Assembly: GCF_000167195.1 (NCBI RefSeq)
Contig: NZ_AADV02000002.1
Span: forward strand, 1-64,000
Source of the DNA: Crocosphaera watsonii WH 8501
Lineage (GTDB): Bacteria > Cyanobacteriota > Cyanobacteriia > Cyanobacteriales > Microcystaceae
Length of the DNA stretch: 64,000 nucleotides
Direction: 5' to 3'
Part shown: positions 17,248 through 25,592 of the stretch, in pieces
Numbering within the stretch: position 1 is the stretch's first letter
Layout: every line of letters begins with the position of its first letter
The notes under the pieces: generated by a model
The model's input: the letters and a program-made list of their open reading frames with translations, nothing else
Databases searched by the model: none
Told to the model about the DNA's origin: nothing
Translations under genes and position numbers: made by a program

Positions 17248-18687
17248 CTAAGGAGCTTTTAAGTTTTCAGTTGATTTTTTGCTCCCTTTCTTGATAACAT
17301 CATGACGAGTTCGTGGGGCTTTTTTGTAACCTTTAATACGTCCGGAAGAAAAACCTCGACGTTTGGGAAATTTGGCGAAAGTCCCCAAGGTCGTAATTAT
17401 TCTTGAAAAGTCTCTTTGAACTAGACTAGGGGTGATTTTGATGGATTTATTAGTCTTCAAATACTGTTCCCAATCACGGGGTAAAACCACAGCTAATTTT
17501 CTGGCAGCCCACAAATTTACATAAGAAGGAAGTGTTAGTTTAAACCAATTTTCTTCATGATGTACATCGGGAGTTAAATAAGATGTCATCAATAATCTTT
17601 GTTTACCAAATCGAAAAAGATGTTCCATGTCATAACGTTGTCGATAACACTGATAACAATCAACTAAACTTAACTCATCGCGCCGAGAACCAATAACAAT
17701 AAGCCACATAGGTTTCCAAATACTATTTCTTTCTTGAGCTCTGACAACAATCTGGAGTAAAGTAAAGGGGTGATTGTTCATTTTATAGTTTTTAGTTCCT
17801 CTCATTAACATCTGTTTCCATCCCGAAATAGTCACTGTTAATTGACGACCTTTTTTCGTTGTAAAGGGAACATGATGAACTTCATCAGGTTCAGTCCAAG
17901 TTTGGTCATCTTTAAGGTCAAATTTATCCCCATACCAACGGGGATGTCCCGAAGTTTTGGCTTGATTTTGGTCCCGAATAAATTGACGATAAAAAACTCG
18001 GTCACTTCTAACTCTTGTAATAGTAACTACGTCTTCATGCTTAACTTGTTCCCCAATAAAATCCTTTTGGCTGTAGTCACTATCAGCCACTAAGACAGAT
18101 AATTTATCAGAAAATAAAGAACTTTGCCAGATTTTTTTTAGTTGTTGATTGCCTTGATTTACTCCTTTATGTTTAGAGGGGACTCGCTCTCCTGATAAGG
18201 GGACAGCCCAAGGGACTTTTTCTGTGTCTATTTGGTCAGGTAAAGCGCAGATAACGGAATAACAATGTCCAATATTAATGGGTTTATTTCCCTTAATTGG
18301 ATTGGGGTAATGAATAAAGGTTTTATCCGCTAACGTTTCGGCAAACCGTCGTGGACAGGGAGTTGTGTCAATACCAAATAAGTTATAATGTTTTGAAGTG
18401 GGAGGAATTGTTCTCGATACCGCTGAAAATAAAGTCTCAATTCTCTGTTCATAATTAGGGTCAGTTTGAGTGGGTAAAAACTCTTGAATTCCTCTATATA
18501 AACTGTTATAATCTCTTCTAAATAAAGGATTGAGAGACAATTTAACGACTGAGTGAGCTTGTTGGTTACTGGAGAGAGCCTCGAGTAATTCTATAATAGT
18601 TTCTTTTCTAGCTTTTAGTTCTTGGAAGAGGTTAGACCTCCACACCAGGAATTCCTCGACAGACGTAGCCGTTTCATTTTTGGTCAT
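17248..18687 (-). CDS. IS701-like (NF041680-type) DDE transposase
   Basis: The 479-aa transposase is the main gene of the element inside cpeY. Candidate catalytic blocks are FGIDTTPCPRRFAETLAD (first Asp, about 147), LVADSDYSQKDF (second Asp, about 222) and YRQRYDMEHLFRFGKQRLLM (Glu, about 370, in the YREK-like block). The C-terminus is very basic (KRRGFSSGRIKGYKKAPRTRHDVIKKGSKK), as expected for DNA binding. The frame is complete. Its start faces the accessory gene across a palindromic site at 18712-18732, which suggests autoregulation. The family name is recalled, not computed. Confidence 0.8.
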   Translation of the reverse strand: MTKNETATSVEEFLVWRSNLFQELKARKETIIELLEALSSNQQAHSVVKLSLNPLFRRDYNSLYRGIQEFLPTQTDPNYEQRIETLFSAVSRTIPPTSKHYNLFGIDTTPCPRRFAETLADKTFIHYPNPIKGNKPINIGHCYSVICALPDQIDTEKVPWAVPLSGERVPSKHKGVNQGNQQLKKIWQSSLFSDKLSVLVADSDYSQKDFIGEQVKHEDVVTITRVRSDRVFYRQFIRDQNQAKTSGHPRWYGDKFDLKDDQTWTEPDEVHHVPFTTKKGRQLTVTISGWKQMLMRGTKNYKMNNHPFTLLQIVVRAQERNSIWKPMWLIVIGSRRDELSLVDCYQCYRQRYDMEHLFRFGKQRLLMTSYLTPDVHHEENWFKLTLPSYVNLWAARKLAVVLPRDWEQYLKTNKSIKITPSLVQRDFSRIITTLGTFAKFPKRRGFSSGRIKGYKKAPRTRHDVIKKGSKKSTENLKAP

Positions 18688-18711
18688 TTTTAAAATTTAT
18701 TACCTTATAAA

Positions 18712-18732
18712 TTAGCGGAATATATACGCTAA
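18712..18732. promoter_or_regulatory. 21-bp palindrome between divergent IS genes
   Basis: TTAGCG, nine bases, CGCTAA, located 25 bp upstream of the transposase start and 35 bp upstream of the accessory ATG at 18767. It is the same motif as at both element ends. Its position between divergent start codons fits an operator controlling both genes. Confidence 0.7.
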
Positions 18733-18766
18733 CATCAAAAGAGGTTGTTTGTTACAGTTAAGGCTA

Positions 18767-19096
18767 ATGTCATCACATTCCGAACTTAAGACCAGTCAAG
18801 ATGTCCACCTGAGAGCCAAACAAATTAAGAGTCTAATTCGCTCTCTTAAACAGAAAATAAAGAAAATTGAACGGGAAGGGGAAGTAGCACCAGCTAATTG
18901 TCATATTATTCGTTATCAGGTTAATGGAAAGGGAACAATCTACTGGTATTATAAACTACAGGCTGCTGAATCAATTTTTCCTATGGCCACTAATAATGAG
19001 AAAAAAACCAAATATAAATATTTAGGACGAGCCGGAAGTTCTGCTCATATTGATGCTGTAGAAAAACTCACTAGAAGAAATCTCATTGATGAATGA
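18767..19096 (+). CDS. IS accessory protein, basic N-terminus (unknown function)
   Basis: This small protein of about 109 aa is encoded divergently from the transposase within the same IS. I take ATG 18767 (MSSHSELKTSQDVHLRAKQI) over the one at 18749; the choice is uncertain. It has a basic coiled-coil-like helix (IRSLKQKIKKIEREGE) followed by a compact domain with YQVNGKGTIYWYYKLQA and KKTKYKYLGRAGSSAHIDAV, which suggests a nucleic-acid-binding beta fold. After the TGA at 19094-19096 the same frame continues as ERVIQSLTESYLDIYIGTETE to a second TGA at 19160-19162, so the gene may be shortened by a nonsense change. Function unknown. Confidence 0.7.
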   Translation: MSSHSELKTSQDVHLRAKQIKSLIRSLKQKIKKIEREGEVAPANCHIIRYQVNGKGTIYWYYKLQAAESIFPMATNNEKKTKYKYLGRAGSSAHIDAVEKLTRRNLIDE

Positions 19097-19250
19097 GAAC
19101 GAGTCATTCAATCTCTAACTGAAAGCTACTTAGATATCTATATTGGAACCGAAACTGAATGAAGCTATTTAATATTTAAAATCCCCTAAAAAGATGGAAA
19201 GAGAGTTTTTAAAATCACCTTAATTCTCTATTTTAGCTCTGGAGATATGT

Positions 19251-19271
19251 TTAGCGTAAAATTTACGCTAA
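19251..19271. promoter_or_regulatory. 21-bp palindrome, right copy
   Basis: TTAGCG, nine bases, CGCTAA, lying 25 bp inside the right end of the IS701-like element, the mirror position of the left copy. Confidence 0.7.
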
Positions 19272-19449
19272 CAATTGTTTTTTATCCAAAGTCCAAGGTC
19301 TAGGGCCGGTTCATAATTTAACTTAGTTAGGGTGTGGATAATAACGCGGTAAGTTTGCCCAGGTTTGTCAAGTAATTGAGCAATATCTTCAAGAATATTT
19401 AGATCACTGGTGCCAATTTCTCCCACTGCCCAAACAGCATTTTCTACTG

Positions 19450-21144
19450 TAGGGTTTGCTGAAAAAGTTTCTCCAAAATTTATGCCACTTTTGACCAAGA
19501 ATTTTCTGACAAATCAATAAGTTTTAGTACATAAAAATTGTTTAAAGTATAATCAAAATTAATGAAAGGCGGTTTGACGAGTTCCCCTGTTCTATTATTA
19601 GTAAATAAGGACAAAAAAAGCGACAAAAACTGCCTCAGAAGTTTAGAAAGATTGACAACTAAAAATGTAATAGCAATAGATGTAATGGAGGTTTCAGGGA
19701 GTTTTGTCATCACGAGATTTAGGCTACATCTTCGTTTAGCTTGTCCAAACTTTCCCTCAATAGCATTACGGAAGCATTCATCGGAGTGGGCTTGTTTCTT
19801 TTCTTCTTCACTGACATTTTTCGGAGGTCTTCCTAACTTCGGACCACTGATTCTTATCCCTCTTTCCTTACACCAATTTCTGTTTTCCCTAGTTCGATAA
19901 ATTTTATCTACATGGACGGATTCGGGATAATAGCCAAACGTTTCTTTATACTTTTCTACTTGTTCTTTTAAATGACAAGATTCATTGAAGTTTTCCCAAC
20001 TTATTTTGTATAGAAACACATAGTTATCTACACAGCTTACTGAGAGTTTAGCTCCAAACTCTATTGGTTTTCCTGCTTTTCCCCTCACTATTGGACGAAT
20101 ATGCCGTTGAGTTAAACTTACAATTCTTTGAGGAACACTCTGGGTCTTATTCTCCCACATTGACTGTTGTTGTTCATAAACTTTTTTGATAGTCTCTAGA
20201 CAATTTTTCTGTCTTTTACTCAGATTTTCCTGGGAAGCCCCAGCTTGAATTAAGTCTTCTATATTTCCTAAATTTTTCTTAAGGTATTTTAACTGTTTCC
20301 CGATAGCTTTTCTTCTTTCTTGATAAGATACTTTTCGTTTTTTAGCTACTTTTAAGTATTCCTTTCTAGCAATTTTTCTAGAAGTTCTCGGCTTTTTTCT
20401 CAATTTTACTCTTAATGGTTTATAAAGATTATCTATTATTCTTTCTGTCTCAATTCTGGCTTGATTTAATATGCCTAAATCCGTTGGGTATTTGATGTCT
20501 GCTGGCGCACAAGTCGCATCTAAAATTAGTTTACCTTTATTTTTTATTTTTTCTCCTTTTTATTGGAGACAATCCTTTTTTTTTACTTCTTTATTACTCT
20601 TGTCTATTTCTCTTTTTACTATTTTTTTATTGATTTTGTTTATCAATTCTCCATCAATTCTTTTCCTAAAATGAACTAGCATTGAAGATTCCAGTGGTGG
20701 CTCTTGTTGATAACAATTTAAACCTATAAAGTATTGTAGATAGGGATTTTCTCTAATCTGTTCTATAGTTTCTCTATCACTTGTTCCTGATTTTTCCTTA
20801 ATAATTAATGTCCCTAATGCCATTCTAAATAGTTTGGCTGGCGCACCTTTTTCTGCTGAAAAAAGTTTAGCATATTCTTCCTCAAAATCATCCCAAGGTA
20901 TCAACTCTGCCATGATTACCCAACGATTATTGGGGGACAATTTGCCCTCGAAAGGTAATTCAAATTTTTCTGGGGGCGGTAAAGGTTGCTCCTCTTTTCG
21001 ATACATTTGTTCTTGACCAACAACTGGGAGGTGTTTCTACCAATTATAGCGGTTTGTAGCAGACAAAGCTGATCTTTTTTGCGATCGCGAATATGGGTGT
21101 AACCTTTTAAAGAATAGGGTTTTGCTTTTATTCAGCAAACCCTA
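19450..21144 (-). mobile_element. 1695-bp IS, copy 2, no target duplication
   Basis: The termini are TAGGGTTTGCTGAAAAAG at 19450 and CAGCAAACCCTA ending at 21144, exactly the same length as the complete copy at 52014-53708. The flanks are CTG on one side and AGT on the other, so there is no direct repeat. The left flank is cpeY and the right flank is unrelated. This points to recombination between IS copies, or loss of one neighbour, after insertion. Confidence 0.92.
19480..21006 (-). pseudogene. IS5/IS1182-like transposase, nonsense mutation at codon 149
   Basis: Residues 1-148 are open from ATG 21006, then a G to T change turns GAA into TAA (bases 20560-20562 on the plus strand). The rest is intact to the stop at 19480, including the catalytic-region blocks LSVSCVDNYVFLYKISWENF, YPESVHVDKIYRTRENRNWC and SDECFRNAIEGKFGQAKRR. 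Compared with the 508-aa copy at 52152 there are only a few substitutions, so the inactivation is recent. Confidence 0.9.
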
Positions 21145-21364
21145 AGTAGTTATAGCGTTATTCTTTAATTTTGCGCAGCAAACCGTGAGCCTTGAAAGAT
21201 AGCAACAAAGATGAAAAATTTATAGATGCTATTTTAAGAAAGACACAGTTTTATATTGGTCTAGATGATCATTACTGGCAGCAGAAAATAAAGGTTTCCT
21301 CTATGCCATCAACTCTCGAAACCAAAGAGCATTCATACAAGTTTGAATGTAGGAGAAGGCTAAA
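21145..21364. other. Flank between IS copy 2 and MITE; possible short ORF
   Basis: A plus-strand frame from 21192 encodes MKDSNKDEKFIDAILRKTQF and more, and runs into the MITE at 21365. The part before the MITE (about 58 codons) has protein-like composition but I do not recognise it. It may be the 5' end of a gene truncated by the MITE. Nothing here resembles the missing start of cpeY. Confidence 0.35.
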
Positions 21365-21540
21365 CCCGCATTTCTCACAAACTGATCAGTAATCAGCTAG
21401 AGGTTAGATGTGGCTTATTTTTCAAGCGATCGCTTAAAATGGCACACTGTTATTTTTTACTCGCCCCTCAAATCAAGGTTAAACTCAGACTACATAATGG
21501 TTTGAAGTTTAGCGATCGCAGAATTTGTGAGAAATGCGGG
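21365..21540. repeat. 176-bp MITE, copy 1
   Basis: The ends CCCGCATTTCTCACAAA and TTTGTGAGAAATGCGGG form 17-bp perfect inverted repeats. The interior contains two GCGATCGC sites and no gene. It is essentially identical to the 176-bp copy at 35554-35729 inside hsdR. There is no clear target duplication here (CTAAA on the left, TCGCG on the right). The same terminus, with one mismatch, is found at 3124-3140 beside an IS1380 remnant. Confidence 0.92.
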
Positions 21541-21644
21541 TCGCGCCTCTCGCGACGTGAGGTTCAATGAAATAGAAGGAAGATTAGGGATGAATAGCGA
21601 CATCAGGATAAAATAATTATCGATATTTACAGGGGGCAACACAT

Positions 21645-21920
21645 ATGAACTTCACTCCAGACTCTACACCAGTCAGTTCTCAAGGAACTCAAGATAATGG
21701 GAAACCAGTAACTGCAGAAGACCTAACAGAAGTCATTGAAGAATTTGAACAATATCGAGAGCGACTCCTCTCCGAAACAATGGCAACGGCTAAACGAGCT
21801 AAATTGCCTAAGAAAACAGCCATGGCTCAAATAGAACCTGAACTAGCCAAAATTGACGCAACACTCTTAAGTCTCCGCCAACAACAGGCCAGTCTAACCG
21901 CCAAAAAGGATATTACGTGA
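21645..21920 (+). CDS. Conserved cyanobacterial hypothetical protein (91 aa)
   Basis: The ATG is preceded by CAGGGGGCAACACAT, a reasonable ribosome binding site. After a disordered N-terminus (TPDSTPVSSQGTQDNGKP) come two long helices, likely a coiled coil: AEDLTEVIEEFEQYRERLLSE and EPELAKIDATLLSLRQQQAS. There is no membrane segment or known catalytic motif. It is followed within 10 bp by a strong stem-loop terminator, so it is probably a single transcription unit. Function unknown. Confidence 0.7.
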   Translation: MNFTPDSTPVSSQGTQDNGKPVTAEDLTEVIEEFEQYRERLLSETMATAKRAKLPKKTAMAQIEPELAKIDATLLSLRQQQASLTAKKDIT

Positions 21921-21928
21921 CGTTCTCT

Positions 21929-21970
21929 CCCCGTTAACCGCTTAGGCGGTTTAACGGGGGCTTCTAAAAT
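21929..21970 (+). terminator. Stem-loop terminator after the 91-aa gene
   Basis: CCCCGTTAACCGC-ttagg-CGGTTTAACGGGG (21929-21959) forms a stem of about 13 bp, followed by GCTTCTAAAAT. The U-tract is weak but the stem is strong. Confidence 0.7.
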
Positions 21971-22125
21971 AGAGATAGCTGAACATACTCTTTTTCAGAA
22001 GTTTCCTGCTTCACAGGCTGTCCATCGACTAAGCCTCCACAGGCAGACAGGGTGAGTGTAAGATTTAGTGAGAGGTGGATCTACAAGACTTAATCGGGAA
22101 TTTGAATCTGGATATGTTTCGTGAA

Positions 22126-22165
22126 CTACCCCAACTAATTGCAAGCAATATAGTTGGGGCTTCCA
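22126..22165. repeat. Hairpin at the 3' side of tnpB remnant 2
   Basis: CCCCAACTA-attgcaagcaata-TAGTTGGGG forms a 9-bp stem just beyond the TnpB stop at 22169. It may be the right-end hairpin of the IS200/IS605-type element or a terminator. Confidence 0.5.
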
Positions 22166-22524
22166 ATCTCATCTTCGTGTTGCGTCTAAGAGGTAAGAAA
22201 TCTTCCCTCCTAGCCGTCTTACACTCCCTCCCTTGGCAGTATCGCTAGTTCCTAACGACAATATCCGTAAGGCTTCATTTCTAATGTTTATTGAGGCGTT
22301 TATGTCGCGGTCATGGTTTGTATAACAATGTTCACAAGTCCAGTTTCTAATATCAAGAGGTAAGCTTTCCACTTGATAACGACAGACATGACAAGTCTTA
22401 GAACTAGGAAAAAACCTATCAACTTCAACATAAGTTTTCCCTTCCCTTTCTGCCTTGTATTTAAGCATTGTACAAAACATTCCCCAACCACAATCACTAA
22501 TAGCCTTAGCTAATTTGTGGTTTT

Positions 22525-22602
22525 TAACCGCTTTCCACCTTGAATTAAATTCAAGGCGTGGAACGCGGCAGTGGAAAGCGGCGGTGCATTCCGCACCATT
22601 CC
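22525..22602. repeat. Palindromic repeat inserted in tnpB (copy 2)
   Basis: ACCGCTTTCCACCTTGAATT, AATTCAAGGCGTGGAACGCG and GCAGTGGAAAGCGGCGGTGC follow one another, ending in CATTCCGCAC. It is a shorter form of the insert at 14664-14775 and lies at the same position of the TnpB coding sequence, directly after the codons for MVRN/LVRN. Confidence 0.75.
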
Positions 22603-22771
22603 CTTGAAATTGACGAGCGACCCCGCGCCGTCGTACGGCGCACCTGGTAGCGCGAGGAGATTTTCTACAGCAATAACTTGGTTTTCGTTGACTATCTTAC
22701 GGGATAGTTTGTGTAGAAAATCTCCTCGACATCTAGAGATTTTGGACTGGACTTTGGCTACTAACCGTCTA

Positions 22772-24149
22772 GTGCAGCTTGGCGAAAGTAATCCACCAGA
22801 TTTTTACAGAAACTTTCGTGACTAGCCACGACAATGTGTTTCAATGAAACTAACGGAAGAATCTCGAAGTTGATGTCCATGATAAAAGCATTGCCAATTA
22901 ACCTCTCCAACCTACAGAAAACAGTACTCCAACAAATAGTGAGAGGGACAACAAACCCCTATCGCCTTGTTAGACGAGCCAAGCTAATCTTAGCCGCAGC
23001 ATCAGGAGAGAGCAATAGTTCGATTAGTCGAAGATTAGAATTAGACCGAGTACAAGTGCGTCAGTGGCGATCGCGATGGTTTGAGGAGAGAGAAAAACTG
23101 AGTGCCGCCGAAGAACAACAGGTAACGGAGAAAGCATTAATGGTCTTGATCAAAGGAATTTTAAGCGATCGCCCAAGACCTGGAACAACAAAATCCTTTA
23201 CGGTCGAACAAGTAGTCCAGATTGTAGCGATCGCTTGTGAAGAATGTGAAAAATCAGACAGACCAGTGAGCCATTGGACACCTTCAGAGTTGGCGGATGA
23301 AGCCATAAAAAGAGGAATTGTCGAAAAGATTTCCCCCCGTAGTGTGGGGCGTTTTTTAAAAAGAAGCGACATTACAACCACATCTCGTTCGTTACTGGTT
23401 AAATGCCAAAATTGATGATCCCTTAAAATTTAAAAAGCAAGTCAAATATATCTGTGAACTTCATCAAGAAGCTAAAACTTTGTTAGAACAAGGAATTCAT
23501 TTAATTAGTACAGATGAAATGACAGGGATTCAAGCTCTTGAGAGATTATTTCCGAACAAAAGAATCAAGCCTAAATAAGTAGAAAAAATCGAATTTGAAT
23601 ATGAAAGACACGGAACTTTAAGCTTGATTGCGAACTGGGATGTGGCAAGAGGAAAAATTGTTAGTTCCTCTATTGGACCGACAAGAACAGAACAAGATTT
23701 TTCTGAACATATCCAGAGAACGATTAAGATTGATGAAAAAGCAGAATGGATTTTTATTGTAGATCAACTCAACACTCATAAATCGGAAAGCTTAGTCAAA
23801 TTAGTAGCAGAAAGCTGTGGAATTACTATTGATTTGGGGAGAAAAGGAAAGGAGGGGATTTTGCAATCTATGGACAGCAGAGCAGATTTTTTATCAGATG
23901 AATCTCATCGAATTCGCTTTGTTTATATTCCCAAACATACATCGTGGCTTAATCAAATTGAGTGTTGGTTTTCGATCTTAGTCAGGCGTTTACTCAAAAG
24001 AATTACTGTCCGTTCAACTGAAGAACTATCCCAAAAAATTCTCAATTTTATTGATTACTTTAATCAACATTTTGCTAAGCCGTTCGTTTGGAAATTTAAG
24101 GGCTTTAAAGATCATAAGTGACTGGTGGATTATTTTTGCTAAGCTGCAC
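22772..24149 (+). mobile_element. IS630-family element, copy C (1378 bp)
   Basis: The termini and length are identical to copies A and B. TA at 22770-22771 and 24150-24151 are the duplicated target within CTAG. It is inserted in a TnpB remnant. Confidence 0.95.
22873..24121 (+). pseudogene. IS630 transposase, copy C, nonsense-disrupted
   Basis: The two-frame structure is as in copy B, with the T6A5 junction at 23351-23361. In the second frame a CAA to TAA change gives a stop at 23576-23578, early in the DDE half, after ALERLFPNKRIKPK. The remainder is open to 24121. This copy is probably inactive in cis but could be mobilised by copy B. Confidence 0.9.
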
Positions 24150-24354
24150 TAGGAAAAGGATAACTTGCCGCCATGATATATTCTGACTCTAAACTACACC
24201 GATCTATTGGACACTTCCTCGAAGCAATCCAGTCTTTTAGCTCCCGCAAAGCATAGTTATAAGAACGGCGACAAATTTCTAGCCATTGGTCTAACATTGC
24301 CTCTTGTTTGCTGTCAGGGTAGATTCGGTACGAGTAGTTGAGTGTTAGAGTCAT

Positions 24355-24593
24355 GACAATATGTTAGCACAAAAATAATAAAGTGGTAACATAAGTCATC
24401 TAAGCAAGGTTGTGCTGTCGCACGTTAATATATTGATCGGGCTTTATCCGCACGCTAAAACCTTGGCGAGCGACCCCGGCGAATCGCATTCGCGCTCGTG
24501 AACGCGCGAGCAGGTACTCACCTACGGTTCGATGCGTCCCCCTCGTTTATAGCGTGGGACTTAGCCCGACATTAAAGTTAACGGGGGAATATG
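24355..24593. other. IS200/IS605 left-end region with GC-rich palindromes
   Basis: This 239-bp gap upstream of the TnpB start contains GCGAGCGACCCCGGCG (24468-24483), AATCGCATTCGCG and CGAACGCGC-like inverted stretches, and CCCACGCTATAAACGAGGG on the minus strand. It probably includes the left end of the TnpB element. A related GAGCGACCCCGCGCC stretch lies inside the TnpB remnant near 22616. No gene is seen. Confidence 0.45.
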
Positions 24594-25592
24594 TTAATCG
24601 AACTCTGAACAAGTTCCCCCCAGTCCATTCACGATGGTACAGGTGTTGTAAACCAGCATACCTTGATAGCTTCCAGCGGAAGTGTCCTTTTCCCCAATGC
24701 CGTCGGCAATCAGCACATCCTCTGAAATAGTTACCCCTGCCTCATTGGCGACAGTTTGCAGTACCTTGTCGTTGGCGGTGAGTTCTGCAAACAGCACGGG
24801 AACGCCAACTGTCTTAATCCCCTCCGATAGTGATTTAACTTTGGCTGCTGTGGGTGTTTCCTCCGTTGAGAGTCCCAACAGGGTACCTTCCACGGTCAGG
24901 CCATAGGCTCTGGCGTAATAGCTCATGGCGTCGTGGGTAGTAATCAGACGGCGCTGATTTTCTGGAATGGTAGCAATTTGTTCGGGAATCCAAGCGTCCA
25001 ACCTTTCTAACTTACTGGTGAGGGCATCGGCATTGCTGGTGTAGGTGTCGGCATTGTCGGGGTCGATTTTAACCAGGGTTTGCTTAATTACCTCTACCAT
25101 GCGAGTGCCGTTTTCAATGTCGTGCCAAATATGGGGGTCAGGCTCCACTTCCCCTTCTTCCTCAATTTCAATCACGTCCTGGACGGCTTCATCGTGTACC
25201 GCTACTTTGGGAGCAGGGGTGGTAGTCGCTTCTGCCATCTCAATAATCGAAGGCTCAAAGTTCATCCCCCCATAGAACACCGCATCCGCAACCTCGATCG
25301 CCTGTCGGTCAGACGGTTTGGCTTCATAGGTGTGTGGATCTTGGTCATAACTGATCAGGCAGTTGGGTTCAAACACCCCCTCTGCAACTTGCTCTACCAT
25401 GTCGCAAACGACACTGTAGGAAGCGACGACATTTATGGTTTCACCATCACTAATGACTTCCCCAGGATTTTCCCCTGGTTCTGGGTCGGTGGTGGTTTGG
25501 GAACTGCTACCACAGGCCGCCAAACCAGTTACGAGGGCTAAAGCGGCGAAAGTGCTGGCAAAACGACGCTTTGACTGAAAGAAAAAATTCAT
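24594..25592 (-). CDS. mntC: Manganese ABC transporter substrate-binding lipoprotein
   Basis: MntC binds Mn2+ in the periplasm and delivers it to MntAB; manganese is essential for photosystem II. The 332-aa product has a signal peptide ending in lipobox LAAC (Cys27). Cluster A-1/ZnuA-like metal ligands are His87 (DPHTYE), His154 (DPHIWHD), Glu270 (FAELTAND) and an Asp near 298 (ADGIGEKD). An acidic but not His-rich loop (EIEEEGEVEPD) favours Mn over Zn; I cannot exclude Zn. Cysteines at about 63 and 78 could form a disulfide. It is divergent from mntA across 354 bp, unlike the one-direction mntCAB operon known in Synechocystis. Base composition is clearly richer in GC than its surroundings. 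Confidence 0.85.
   Translation of the reverse strand: MNFFFQSKRRFASTFAALALVTGLAACGSSSQTTTDPEPGENPGEVISDGETINVVASYSVVCDMVEQVAEGVFEPNCLISYDQDPHTYEAKPSDRQAIEVADAVFYGGMNFEPSIIEMAEATTTPAPKVAVHDEAVQDVIEIEEEGEVEPDPHIWHDIENGTRMVEVIKQTLVKIDPDNADTYTSNADALTSKLERLDAWIPEQIATIPENQRRLITTHDAMSYYARAYGLTVEGTLLGLSTEETPTAAKVKSLSEGIKTVGVPVLFAELTANDKVLQTVANEAGVTISEDVLIADGIGEKDTSAGSYQGMLVYNTCTIVNGLGGTCSEFD

Larger units (their letters stand above)
17114..19302. mobile_element. IS701-like element (17120-19296, 2177 bp) with 6-bp target duplication
   Basis: Inverted ends TTGGACTTTGGACAAAAAA (from 17120) and TTTTTTATCCAAAGTCCAA (to 19296) are flanked by perfect GGTCTA repeats at 17114-17119 and 19297-19302. Inside each end is a 21-bp palindrome TTAGCG-N9-CGCTAA, and a third copy lies between its two divergent genes. 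The element interrupts cpeY. The clean target duplication indicates a simple and relatively recent insertion. Confidence 0.95.
16281..19449 (-). pseudogene. cpeY: Phycoerythrin lyase cpeY, split by an IS and lacking its N-terminus
   Basis: CpeY attaches phycoerythrobilin to alpha-phycoerythrin with CpeZ as partner. Fragment one (19449-19297) encodes VENAVWAVGEIGTSDLNILEDIAQ to NYEPALD. Fragment two (17119-16281) continues in frame as RIRQFINDLDPLIASAA, then MGKVIVMLQHQNVLARR to the stop at 16281. Joining at the shared GGTCTA restores a single frame of about 330 codons. The IS701-like element at 17120-19296 sits between them. Upstream, the 1695-bp IS at 19450-21144 replaces roughly the first 100 residues of a normal 430-440-aa CpeY, and no cpeY sequence appears beyond it. 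The gene must be inactive. CpcE is the main alternative name; CpeY is favoured by its CpeZ neighbour. Confidence 0.82.
22169..24354 (-). pseudogene. TnpB remnant, split by IS630 copy C and by palindromic inserts
   Basis: The N-terminus (24354-24152) encodes LTLNYSYRIYPDSKQEAMLDQWLE to MAASYPF. After IS630 copy C the minus strand continues at 22769 as LVAKVQSKISRCRGDFLHKL, SRKIVNENQVIAVENL, then GC-rich and palindromic inserts, then DCGWGMFCTMLKYKAEREG and the zinc and RuvC region (CHVCRYQVESLPLDIRNWTC, HDRDINASINIRNEAL) to 22169. TnpB is an RNA-guided nuclease. The middle of the protein, roughly 150 residues between YPF and LVAK, is missing, so a deletion accompanied or preceded the IS630 insertion. 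It is dead. Confidence 0.85.

Noticed and set aside
16281-19449. CpcE (phycocyanin lyase) instead of CpeY
   Set aside because: The next gene matches CpeZ and pebB is nearby, so a phycoerythrin lyase is more likely. The distinction rests on recalled sequences only.
24594-25592. ZnuA (zinc) assignment for the metal-binding lipoprotein
   Set aside because: ZnuA usually has a His-rich loop; here the loop is acidic. The Mn assignment is preferred, though zinc cannot be excluded.
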